A DNA stretch of 64,000 bases from JASLDZ01 sp965199975 (GTDB lineage: Bacteria > Pseudomonadota > Alphaproteobacteria > Caulobacterales > Caulobacteraceae): contig OZ241340.1 in assembly GCA_965199975.1 (NCBI GenBank), positions 1,984,001-2,048,000 on the forward strand. Direction: 5' to 3'. Positions 1 to 7,972 of the stretch are shown here, piece after piece. Under the pieces are notes generated by a model. That model was not told the origin of the DNA and ran no database searches. It saw nothing but the letters and a program-made list of their open reading frames with translations. Position 1 is the stretch's first letter. Each line of letters opens with the position of its first letter. Position numbers and translations under genes: made by a program.

Positions 1-1
1 C

Positions 2-1048
2 TTCGAGGCCCAGGTCCGCGGCGCCTACTCCGACGAGGAGGTGCGCCGCGCCAAATACGCGCTGGCCGCCACCGCCGATGACGTGGCGCTGAACCTCCCC
101 GGCCAGGAGAACGACGCGGCCGAGTGGGCGCGCCGTTCCATGGTGGTGCGCTTCTTCAACGAGAACATCGGTGGCGACCGGTTCTGGCGCCTGCTCGACG
201 AGATGATCGCCAGCCCTGCGCAGTACCGCGACCTGCTGGAACTCTACCATGCGTGCCTGGCCGCCGGTTTCGAGGGCCGGTACCGGGTGATCGAGAACGG
301 CCGGCGCGAGCACCAGGGCGTGATGCAGCGCGCCTACCAGGCGCTTGAGCATCCGCGGACGCTCTCCAACACCGAGCTCTCTCCCCGCTGGCGCGGCGAG
401 CCCACGGCTATGGGCCGGCTGAGCTTCTGGACGCCGCTGGTGCTGGCCGCCGCCGCCGCCGCGGTGCTGCTGCTCCTGATCTATATCGTGCTGCGCGTCG
501 TCCTGGCGCAGACCGGCGCGCCGACCGTCGCGGCGCTCAAGGCGATCGACCCCGATCAGCCGCTGCGGCTCTCGCGCGTGGCGCCGCCGCCGCCCGCGCC
601 GCCGGCGACCGCCCAATCCATGCGGCTGAAGACCTTCCTGGCGCCGGAGATCGCCCAGCACCTCGTCACCGTGGTGGAGGATCCCTCCACCGTGCGGGTG
701 CGCACCACGGTCGGGCAGCTGTTCAAGCCGGGCTCCGACCAGCTCGATGCAGGCCGCGCCCAGCTGTTCGACCGCATCGGCCAAGCGGTGGAGACCGAGC
801 CCGGCCCCGTGCGGGTGGAGGGCTACACCGACAGCGACAAGATTTCGACGGTGGCCTTCCCCGACAACACCGCCCTGAGCCAGGCGCGGGCGAACACGGT
901 GGCGGCGCTGCTGAAGTCGAAGCTTTCCAACCCCGGGCGGGTGAGCGCCCAGGGCTACGGCGACGGGTCGCCGATCGCGCCCAACGCCACGGCGGCGGGC
1001 AAGTCGCAGAACCGGCGCGTGGAAATCGTGCTGCAGCGCGGGGGCTGA
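2..1048 (+). CDS. tssL: TssL (DotU/IcmH) with C-terminal OmpA domain, 5'-truncated by window edge
   Basis: Inner-membrane T6SS component that pairs with TssM to anchor the secretion machine to the cell envelope. The frame is open to the first bases of the window, and the residues before the GTG at 41 continue the DotU domain, so the gene starts upstream. In the visible 348 residues there is the end of the DotU cytoplasmic domain, one membrane helix (about 144-168), a Pro-rich spacer, and an OmpA-like peptidoglycan-binding domain (about 230-348) with GYTDS and NRRVEI motifs. This is the fused type of TssL that carries its own wall anchor. tssM follows 9 bp downstream. The rest of the gene, and probably tssJ and tssK, lie outside the window. 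Confidence 0.93.
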   Translation, partial: FEAQVRGAYSDEEVRRAKYALAATADDVALNLPGQENDAAEWARRSMVVRFFNENIGGDRFWRLLDEMIASPAQYRDLLELYHACLAAGFEGRYRVIENGRREHQGVMQRAYQALEHPRTLSNTELSPRWRGEPTAMGRLSFWTPLVLAAAAAAVLLLLIYIVLRVVLAQTGAPTVAALKAIDPDQPLRLSRVAPPPPAPPATAQSMRLKTFLAPEIAQHLVTVVEDPSTVRVRTTVGQLFKPGSDQLDAGRAQLFDRIGQAVETEPGPVRVEGYTDSDKISTVAFPDNTALSQARANTVAALLKSKLSNPGRVSAQGYGDGSPIAPNATAAGKSQNRRVEIVLQRGG

Positions 1049-1057
1049 CGAAGACCG

Positions 1058-4000
1058 ATGGGGGCGCTCAAGAAGGTCTTCGGCAACTGGTGGGTGCTCT
1101 CGGCGCTCGCCGCGGTGTTCGCCGTGCTGTTGTTCGTGGTTCTGCTGCCGATGGTGGCCGCGCCCTTGCGCCCACTGTGGGTGCGGCTCGTCTTCCTGCT
1201 GGTGATCGCGGCGGTATGGGGCGGGCTTGCGGCCTGGCGCGTGCTGTCGGCGCGGGCGGCGTCCAAGAAGCTGGCCGAGGGGCTGGCGGCCGAGGCCGCG
1301 GCGCCCGGCGAGGACGCCGAGGTCGCCAAGCGCATGCAAGCGGCCATGGCCGGGCTGAAGTCGGTCTCGGGCTCGCGGCGTGACTATCTGTACAGTCGGC
1401 CCTGGTATGTGATCATCGGCCCGCCCGGCGCGGGCAAGACCACCGCGCTCACCAACTCCGGCCTGCGCTTCCCCTTCAGCGACACCGCGCTGAAGGGTGT
1501 CGGCGGCACCCGCAACCTGGACTTCTGGTTCGCCGACGAGGCCGTGCTGGTCGACACCGCCGGCCGCTACACCACCCAGGACTCAGACGCCGACCGCGAC
1601 AAGGGCGCCTGGGCCGCCTTTCTGCAGCTCCTGCGCAGGAACCGGCCGCTGCAGCCGGTGAACGGCGTGCTCGTCGCCATCGGGCTGGACGAGCTGGTGG
1701 GCGCCGACGTCGCCAAGATCGACCGTCACGCCGCCACCGTGCGCCGCCGACTGGCCGAGCTGCAGGCGGGGCTGGAAGTCTCCACGCCCGTCTATGTGAT
1801 CTTCACCAAGGCCGATCTCCTGGCCGGTTTCGGCGAGTTCTACGACGACCTCGACGTGGAGGGCCGCCGCGCCGTGGTGGGCGCGACCTTCCCGGTGGCC
1901 GCCGACCCGCGTCGCACGACGGGCGAGATCGCCAAGGCCTTCGACGAGATGGCCCAGGCCGCCGCCGATCGCTCGGCCAAGCGCCTGCAGGACGAGCTGG
2001 ACGCACGCCGGCGCAGCCTGATCCTCGGCTTCCCTTCGCAGCTCACCGGCCTGCGCTCGCGCGTGGTGCGCTTCCTGGACGGCGCCTTCCCGGCCAATGC
2101 GCCCGAGCCGCCTGCACCTCTGCGCGGCTTCTATTTCACGAGCGGCGTGCAGCAGGGCACGCCCATGGATCGCCTGCTGTCGGGCGTGGCACAGGTCTAC
2201 GATACACCGGCCCAAGCGGGCGGGTCAGGGCAGGGCCGCGCCTACTTCCTCAACCGCCTCCTGACCGAGGTGGTGATCCCCGAAGCGGGGCTGGTGACCT
2301 CCTCGCCGCAGTCGCGGGCGCGGCGCACGGCCCAGGTGCTCGGCGGCCTCGTGGCGGTTGGCGTGGTCTCGCTGCTGGTGCTGGTGGCCTGGGTGGTCAG
2401 CTTCGCCGGCAACCGCAGCTTCCAAGGCAAGCTCCTGGCGGGGGCGCAGAACGTCAGCCAGCAGGTGCGCGCGGACGGCGTCGACCTGACCGAGGTGCGC
2501 GAGAGCGATCCCGACCTCGAGGCGAGTCTGTCGGTGCTGCGCTCGCTGCGCGACCTGCCGCGGGGCTACGCCGAGCAGCAGAAGGGCGGCCCGCCGATCA
2601 CCATGCGTGCCGGGCTCTACCAGTCCAGCGATGCGCGCGCCGCCAGCCGCGCCTATCTCGACACCCTTCAGCGGGTGATGCTGCCGCGCATCCTGCTGCG
2701 GCTTGAGCGCTACCTCAACGACCACCGGGCCGAGCCGCTGGCGCTGTACGAGCCGCTCAAGGTCTACCTGATGCTCGGAGGGCAGGCGCCCAAGCTGGAG
2801 CCGCAGGCGATCAAGAGCTGGGTGCGCTCCGACTGGGCGACCAGCGTCTATCCGGGCGAAGATCGCGCCGATCTGCGCAAGGAGCTGGACGCTCACCTCG
2901 ACGCCCTCCTCGCCGACCCGCAGTTCGGCTCGGTGTGGCCCGACCGCCGCGCGCCGCTGGACGGCGCGCTGATCACCTCCACCCGCGCGCAGGTGCAGAC
3001 GCTGAGCCTGGCCGACCGCGCCTACGCCGTGCTGCGCCAGCGCGCCGCCACCTCGGGCGGGCCGGACTGGCATGCGAGCTCGGTGCTGAGCTCGGGCGAC
3101 GCCAAGGCCTTCGCCAACGGCCCACAGGTGCTGAGCGCGTCGATCCCGTACTTCTACACCAAGGCGGGCTTCGAGAAGGCCTATCAAGGCGGCCTGCGCG
3201 ACGTGCAGGGCGACTTGGAGCACGACCTGTGGGTGCTGGGCGGCGACCAGAACACCGCTTCCATCCATGCCCAGATGTCGAGCGTGCGGCCGGGCGTCGC
3301 GGCGCTCTATTCCCGGGATTACATCAAGGCTTGGCAGGACTTCGTCTCCAGCCTGCAGCCCGCCGACGTGTTCGCCGACCAGGCCGCCTTCGGGGCGGCC
3401 ACCGGCTCGCCGCCGCCGCTCAAGACGGTGCTGCAGCAGGTGGTGGCCAACACCAGCTTCGGCGGCGGCCCGTCGGCGCAGGACAAGGCCGAGGCGCAGG
3501 CGCGCACGGCGGCGCTCGGCAAGGCCGGGGCGCTCGGCAAGCTGGCCGGCCCCGCCGGGCCGCCCATCGGCCAAGACGCGGCGCGCACGATCTCGGACGC
3601 CTTCGCCCAGGTGAAGCAGTTCGCGGGCACGGGCGCCGGGCCCGCGCCGGTGGACGACTTCATCGCCAAGCTGAAGGCCGCCGTCACCGCCAAGGGCGCG
3701 GCCGATCGGGCGGCCTCGCTCGGCGGCGGCGCGGGCGACGCGGCGCAGGCGGATCTCGCCAAGGCGATGAGCGAGCTGGCCGCGGCCTCCGCCACCGCGC
3801 CGGCCATGGTGCAGGGCGTCACCTCCGGCGCCTCCAAGGCCGGCGATAAGGCGCAGGTGAGTTCGGCCACCGGCGCGGTGTCGACCATCTACGAGCAGCA
3901 GGTGGCGCCCCAGTGCCGCAGCGTGACCGAGCAGCGTTATCCCTTCGTCACCGCCTCCAAGCAGGATGCGCCCCTGGGCGACCTCCTGCGCGTGTTCGCC

Positions 4001-4549
4001 ATGAACGGGACGGTCGATCAGTTCATCCAGACCAAGCTGCGCCCGCTGCTCGACACATCGGGCCCGGTGTGGCGCTGGAAGTCGGGCGACCCCGTGGCCG
4101 CCGCCCTCGATCCCACCAGCGCCGACGAGTTCCACAAGGCCCAGGGGATCCGCGACCTCCTCTCCACCGGCGTGCCGCTGAAGGTGGAGTCGGCCGGCTT
4201 CGGCGGCTCGGTCACCTCCGCCGAGATCGCCTTCGGCGGCCAGACGCAGAAGTTCGACGCCAACCAGGCCGGCCAGCGCGTCATGCAGTGGACGGCCAAC
4301 GGCCTACCCGAGGCGCACGTGACGCTCTACGCCGGCGCGACCAAGCTGAAGGACATCACCGCTGACGGCCCGTGGGCGCTGTTCCGGCTGATGGACGGGG
4401 CCAAGAGGGAGAACGCCGGTCCGCAGGCGATCAAGGCCACCTTCGGCGACGGGGCGGCCACCGCCACCTTCCGCTTCACCCTGCCTTCCCCTGAGAACCC
4501 CTTCAGCCGCGGCGGCCCCTGGTCGTTCCGCTGCCCGCCCAAGCTGTGA
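1058..4549 (+). CDS. tssM: TssM (IcmF/VasK), T6SS membrane-complex protein
   Basis: Large 1163-aa inner-membrane protein of the TssJLM envelope complex. Two N-terminal membrane helices (about 9-31 and 37-60) are followed by a cytoplasmic NTPase-like domain with a clear Walker A, GPPGAGKT at 121-128. A third helix lies at about 427-452 and a long periplasmic region runs to the C terminus, as in IcmF proteins. Length is typical for the family. An Ala/Gly-rich stretch at about 800-960 is unusually low in complexity. The gene sits between tssL and tagF. Its stop overlaps the GTG that can start tagF, so the genes are probably translationally coupled. Confidence 0.96.
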   Translation: MGALKKVFGNWWVLSALAAVFAVLLFVVLLPMVAAPLRPLWVRLVFLLVIAAVWGGLAAWRVLSARAASKKLAEGLAAEAAAPGEDAEVAKRMQAAMAGLKSVSGSRRDYLYSRPWYVIIGPPGAGKTTALTNSGLRFPFSDTALKGVGGTRNLDFWFADEAVLVDTAGRYTTQDSDADRDKGAWAAFLQLLRRNRPLQPVNGVLVAIGLDELVGADVAKIDRHAATVRRRLAELQAGLEVSTPVYVIFTKADLLAGFGEFYDDLDVEGRRAVVGATFPVAADPRRTTGEIAKAFDEMAQAAADRSAKRLQDELDARRRSLILGFPSQLTGLRSRVVRFLDGAFPANAPEPPAPLRGFYFTSGVQQGTPMDRLLSGVAQVYDTPAQAGGSGQGRAYFLNRLLTEVVIPEAGLVTSSPQSRARRTAQVLGGLVAVGVVSLLVLVAWVVSFAGNRSFQGKLLAGAQNVSQQVRADGVDLTEVRESDPDLEASLSVLRSLRDLPRGYAEQQKGGPPITMRAGLYQSSDARAASRAYLDTLQRVMLPRILLRLERYLNDHRAEPLALYEPLKVYLMLGGQAPKLEPQAIKSWVRSDWATSVYPGEDRADLRKELDAHLDALLADPQFGSVWPDRRAPLDGALITSTRAQVQTLSLADRAYAVLRQRAATSGGPDWHASSVLSSGDAKAFANGPQVLSASIPYFYTKAGFEKAYQGGLRDVQGDLEHDLWVLGGDQNTASIHAQMSSVRPGVAALYSRDYIKAWQDFVSSLQPADVFADQAAFGAATGSPPPLKTVLQQVVANTSFGGGPSAQDKAEAQARTAALGKAGALGKLAGPAGPPIGQDAARTISDAFAQVKQFAGTGAGPAPVDDFIAKLKAAVTAKGAADRAASLGGGAGDAAQADLAKAMSELAAASATAPAMVQGVTSGASKAGDKAQVSSATGAVSTIYEQQVAPQCRSVTEQRYPFVTASKQDAPLGDLLRVFAMNGTVDQFIQTKLRPLLDTSGPVWRWKSGDPVAAALDPTSADEFHKAQGIRDLLSTGVPLKVESAGFGGSVTSAEIAFGGQTQKFDANQAGQRVMQWTANGLPEAHVTLYAGATKLKDITADGPWALFRLMDGAKRENAGPQAIKATFGDGAATATFRFTLPSPENPFSRGGPWSFRCPPKL

Positions 4550-5142
4550 CGGCGATGGCCGCCCCGTTCCTTTTGGGCAAGCTGCCGGCCCACGGCGATT
4601 TCGTGTCTCGCGGCCTGGCCAGCGCGGAGCGTGACGCCTGGGATGCGTGGGGCGCCGGGGCTCTCGACAGCCTGCGCGCCCGCGCCGGCGCAGCCTTCGG
4701 GGCGGCGCACGGGCAGGCGCCGGCCTGGCGCTTCGTGACGGCGTCACGGGCGGGCTGGCGCGCCGGCGCGCTCGCGCCATCGGTGGACGGTGTCGGTCGC
4801 CGCTTCCTGCTCCTCCTCGGGGCGGACGGCCTCGACGCCGCGGTCGCTGGGGCCGCCGGCCTCGCTCTGGCCGACGCGGCGGAGGCGCTGGCGTTCGACG
4901 CGATCGCGGGGAGCTGGGACGCCGATCGCCTGCTGGCCGAGGCCGGCGCACGCTTCGGCGACCTGGTCGCCGCCGCGCAGGTGGTCGCCTCCACCTTCGC
5001 GGCCGCCCCGCAGTCGGACGGCGCATGGTGGACGCTGGGGGGGTCCGAGTGCCCCCCGATGGCCGCGCCCGGACGCGAGCCGCCGGTCGACCTGTTCGCC
5101 TCGACCTTCGCCGGCACCTCGAGCCTGGAGACTGCGGCGTGA
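4546..5142 (+). CDS. tagF: TagF (ImpM-type) T6SS accessory protein
   Basis: TagF family proteins act as post-translational brakes on T6SS assembly, in some species by binding the FHA protein. The 198-aa product opens with the family signature (GKLPAHGDFVSRGL near residues 10-23) and later has a WWTLGG segment typical of the C-terminal half. Two starts are possible: GTG at 4546, overlapping the tssM stop, or ATG at 4555. The latter leaves a conventional MAAPFLLGKLP start. It is followed without a gap by the phosphatase gene, the common order for T6SS threonine-phosphorylation genes. Confidence 0.9.
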   Translation: MTAMAAPFLLGKLPAHGDFVSRGLASAERDAWDAWGAGALDSLRARAGAAFGAAHGQAPAWRFVTASRAGWRAGALAPSVDGVGRRFLLLLGADGLDAAVAGAAGLALADAAEALAFDAIAGSWDADRLLAEAGARFGDLVAAAQVVASTFAAAPQSDGAWWTLGGSECPPMAAPGREPPVDLFASTFAGTSSLETAA

Positions 5143-5894
5143 TCGGCATGCGGCTGCGGACCGCCTCCGCCACTCACCCGGGCCTGGTCCGCGCCGCCAA
5201 CGAGGACTCCCTGCTCGTGCGCGAAGCCGACCAGGCCTGGCTGGTGGCGGACGGCATGGGCGGCCATGCCAATGGCCAGTGGGCCTCCCAGTCCGTGGTT
5301 GCAGCGGTCACAGGCGCGCGCCTTTCGGGCGACTTCGACGCCGACGCGGCGGCCCTGTGCAGCGCGGTGCACGCGGCCAACGCCACGATCTGGTCGACGT
5401 CGCAGGCGAACGGCGCGCCCATGGGCTCGACGGCGGTGATGCTGATGATCCGCGACGACCGGTTCGCCTGCATCTGGGCGGGCGACAGTCGCGCCTACCT
5501 GCTGCGCGAAGGCGAGCTGCATCAGCTGAGCCGCGATCACACCCAGGTGCAGGCGATGGTCGATCGCGGCCTTCTCACCGCAGCCGAGGCGACGAATCAT
5601 CCCATGGGCCACGTGCTCTCGCGCGCCGTTGGGGTGGAGGCCGAGCTGGAGCTGGAGGCGATCGCCGACGAGGTGCGCCCGCGCGACATCTTCCTGCTCT
5701 GCAGCGACGGACTCTCGGGCGTGGTCTCAGCGGCGGAGATCGCCGAACGGCTCGGCGGCTTCGGGGGCGCGGCGGCGCTGCACCGTCTGCAGGAGCTGGT
5801 GCTTTCGCGCGGGGCGCCCGACAACGTCAGCATGATCGCCGTCGCCTGCGAAGAGATCACCGCCCTGGCGTTCGCTCCCGCCGTGCCCGCGTGA
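5139..5894 (+). CDS. pppA: PppA-type PP2C serine/threonine phosphatase of the T6SS
   Basis: A 251-aa PPM/PP2C metal-dependent phosphatase expected to reverse the phosphorylation made by the adjacent kinase and so reset T6SS activity. Family motifs appear in order: ANEDS, VADGMGGH (metal-binding Asp), GSTAV, GDSRAYL, DHTQV, LLCSDGLSG and PDNVSMI. All expected metal ligands look intact. The start is GTG at 5139 (overlapping the tagF stop) or ATG at 5148; the longer open frame upstream of 5139 is a shadow of tagF. Its stop overlaps the kinase start, so the two opposing enzymes are coupled. Confidence 0.93.
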   Translation: MIGMRLRTASATHPGLVRAANEDSLLVREADQAWLVADGMGGHANGQWASQSVVAAVTGARLSGDFDADAAALCSAVHAANATIWSTSQANGAPMGSTAVMLMIRDDRFACIWAGDSRAYLLREGELHQLSRDHTQVQAMVDRGLLTAAEATNHPMGHVLSRAVGVEAELELEAIADEVRPRDIFLLCSDGLSGVVSAAEIAERLGGFGGAAALHRLQELVLSRGAPDNVSMIAVACEEITALAFAPAVPA

Positions 5895-7963
5895 GCGCGC
5901 CCGAAGACCCTGTCGACGAGGTCAGCGCGGGCGGCGCCTCGACGCCCCCGGGGGGAGACCGCACCGTTTTCGTTCCAGCGTCCACGCACGAGCATGGAGG
6001 CCAGCCCGCCGCAGACGCTCCCGCCGGTGCGCCGGAGCACGCGGCGACCGTCTTCATGCCGTCGATTCCGCCGTCCGAGCCCGCGGCTCCAGACCCGTCG
6101 CAACCGCCGTCGCCGAACTGGAACGGAAGTCTGCCCGAGCCGGCCGCCTACGTGGCGCCACCGCCACCTCCAAGCATGTCTAGGGGCTCGACGGCGGGGC
6201 GCATCGCGCCAGGGGTGGTGCTGAACCACATCTACGAAGTGCGCCGTTTCATCGCCGCGGGCGGGATGGGCGAGGTGTACGAGGGGGTCAACGTCCAGAC
6301 CGAGGAGAAGGTGGCCATCAAGGTCATCCTCTCGCACCTGGCCATGGACCCGGCCGTGCAAGCCATGTTCCGCAAGGAGGCGCGCACACTCACGCGCCTG
6401 TCGCATCCCGGCCTCGTGCAATATCGCGTGCTGGCGCAGGAGCCGCAGCTGGGCGTGCTCTACATCGTCACCGACCTGATCGATGGCGGCCAGCTCTCCG
6501 ACTATATCGGCCAAATTCATCCGGGTGCGACCGAGTTGGAGCAGCTCCTGCGCCGTCTCGCCGCCGGGCTCGACGCCGCGCACGAGCTGGGCGCCATCCA
6601 CCGCGACATGAGCCCCGACAACGTGCTCCTGCCGCAGGGCAAGCTCGACCAGGCCAAGATCATCGACTTCGGCATCGCCAAGGACCTGGACGCCTCGTCC
6701 AAGACCATCGTGGGCGACGGCTTCGCCGGCAAGCTGGGCTTCGTGGCGCCGGAGCAGTTCGGCGACTTCGACCGAGAGATCGGGCCCTGGACCGATGTCT
6801 ACTCGCTCGCGCTGGTGCTCCTTGCGGTGGCCGCCGGCAAGCCGGTGGACATGGGCGCCACCCTTGTCGACGCCATCGACAAGCGTCGAAAGGGGCCGGA
6901 CCTGACCCCCGTTCCCGACCGGCTGCGTCCGGTGTTCGAGGGCATGCTGCGCGCCAACCCGCAGGAGCGCTTCCGCTCCATGCGCGCGGTGCTGGATGCG
7001 CTGGACGGGACGGGCGGCGCACCGGTGACCGCCGCGCCCGCGGCGGTGGACGACGTGGCGGTCGCCAAGCCGGCGGCGCGGCCCAAGCCGCCGCTCCTGA
7101 TCGGCGGCATAGCCGCGGCCCTGCTGGTGGTGCTGGTCGGCGGCGCGCTGCTGTTCTTCGCCGGCCGCAAGCACGGCCCCCAGACGGTGGCGGCGGGAGC
7201 GCCGGCCGCGGCTGGTGCGGCTGGAACAGGCGACGCCGAAAAGGTTCGCGCGGCGGTGGAGGCGGCGCTGCCTTCCGCCCAGTGCACCTGGATCGACATT
7301 GACGACGTGAACGCGGGCGCCGGCGGCGTTTCGCTGCGCCTCTCGGGCGTGGCGGGCTCGCCCGTGGAGGCGCAGCAGGTGATCCAGAAGGCGGCCCAGG
7401 CCACTGGCGCCAAGGTGGGGCTGATCGACACCGCCAACGTCTTCCCCGTGGGCCAGGCCACCTGCGCGCCGCTGGACACCTTCCGCCAGTTCCGCGTGGC
7501 CAACTCGCAGATGGGCCGCCTGATCACCAGCCAGCAGTCCAACTGGGAGCTGATGGACAAGAACCCGCCCTGCAACGGTCCCAACGCCAAGGCGGTGGTC
7601 GGGTTGAAGACGGGCGACCAGAATTTCACGGTTCTGGGCTTCGACCGCAAGGGTGGCCTGCAGCAGATATTCGCCGATAAGGCGGCGCTGTTAAGCTATA
7701 AGTCCCAGGCGCCGGACTTCGTCACGGACGAGGGCGGCGGAAATTACAGCACCACCGTCTGCCAGAACGAGACGGGCCTCGTGGGCGAGGCGCTGGTCTC
7801 CGGCGCGGGACCGTTCGACGTCGATCTGCCTAGCGTCATGCAAACAGACAAGGCCAAGATGATCGACGCCGCTTGGCTGCAGGCCTTCAAGCAGAAGGCG
7901 CAAGCCGGCGGCTGGAAGATCAGCATGGTCTGGTATCGGGTGGTCAACGACCAACCGGGGTGA
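5891..7963 (+). CDS. ppkA: PpkA-type membrane serine/threonine kinase of the T6SS
   Basis: A 690-aa Hanks-type kinase predicted to phosphorylate the FHA protein and trigger T6SS assembly. Residues 1-110 are Pro/Ala-rich. The kinase domain spans about 115-370, with a Gly-rich loop (AAGGMGEVYEG), the VAIK lysine at 144, HRD at 237-239 and DFG at 259-261. One membrane helix lies at about 400-424. A periplasmic domain of about 260 residues follows and contains several Cys, perhaps the signal sensor. The catalytic loop reads HRDMSPDN, so the usual Lys two residues after the catalytic Asp is Ser. The start is GTG at 5891, overlapping the pppA stop; the open frame further upstream is antigenic noise over pppA. 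It converges with tagH, leaving 9 bp between stops. Confidence 0.93.
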   Translation: MSAPEDPVDEVSAGGASTPPGGDRTVFVPASTHEHGGQPAADAPAGAPEHAATVFMPSIPPSEPAAPDPSQPPSPNWNGSLPEPAAYVAPPPPPSMSRGSTAGRIAPGVVLNHIYEVRRFIAAGGMGEVYEGVNVQTEEKVAIKVILSHLAMDPAVQAMFRKEARTLTRLSHPGLVQYRVLAQEPQLGVLYIVTDLIDGGQLSDYIGQIHPGATELEQLLRRLAAGLDAAHELGAIHRDMSPDNVLLPQGKLDQAKIIDFGIAKDLDASSKTIVGDGFAGKLGFVAPEQFGDFDREIGPWTDVYSLALVLLAVAAGKPVDMGATLVDAIDKRRKGPDLTPVPDRLRPVFEGMLRANPQERFRSMRAVLDALDGTGGAPVTAAPAAVDDVAVAKPAARPKPPLLIGGIAAALLVVLVGGALLFFAGRKHGPQTVAAGAPAAAGAAGTGDAEKVRAAVEAALPSAQCTWIDIDDVNAGAGGVSLRLSGVAGSPVEAQQVIQKAAQATGAKVGLIDTANVFPVGQATCAPLDTFRQFRVANSQMGRLITSQQSNWELMDKNPPCNGPNAKAVVGLKTGDQNFTVLGFDRKGGLQQIFADKAALLSYKSQAPDFVTDEGGGNYSTTVCQNETGLVGEALVSGAGPFDVDLPSVMQTDKAKMIDAAWLQAFKQKAQAGGWKISMVWYRVVNDQPG

Positions 7964-7972
7964 GCGCAGGCG

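Noticed and set aside
2225..4135. 636-codon open frame antisense to tssM
   Set aside because: Mirror of a strongly GC3-biased gene; the residues (His/Arg/Gly/Leu-rich) resemble no family, and tssM is unmistakable on the other strand.
4790..5890. A 1057-aa fusion reading through tagF/pppA into the kinase
   Set aside because: The part before 5891 is out of frame with the real tagF and pppA and is Arg/Pro noise; the kinase starts at GTG 5891.
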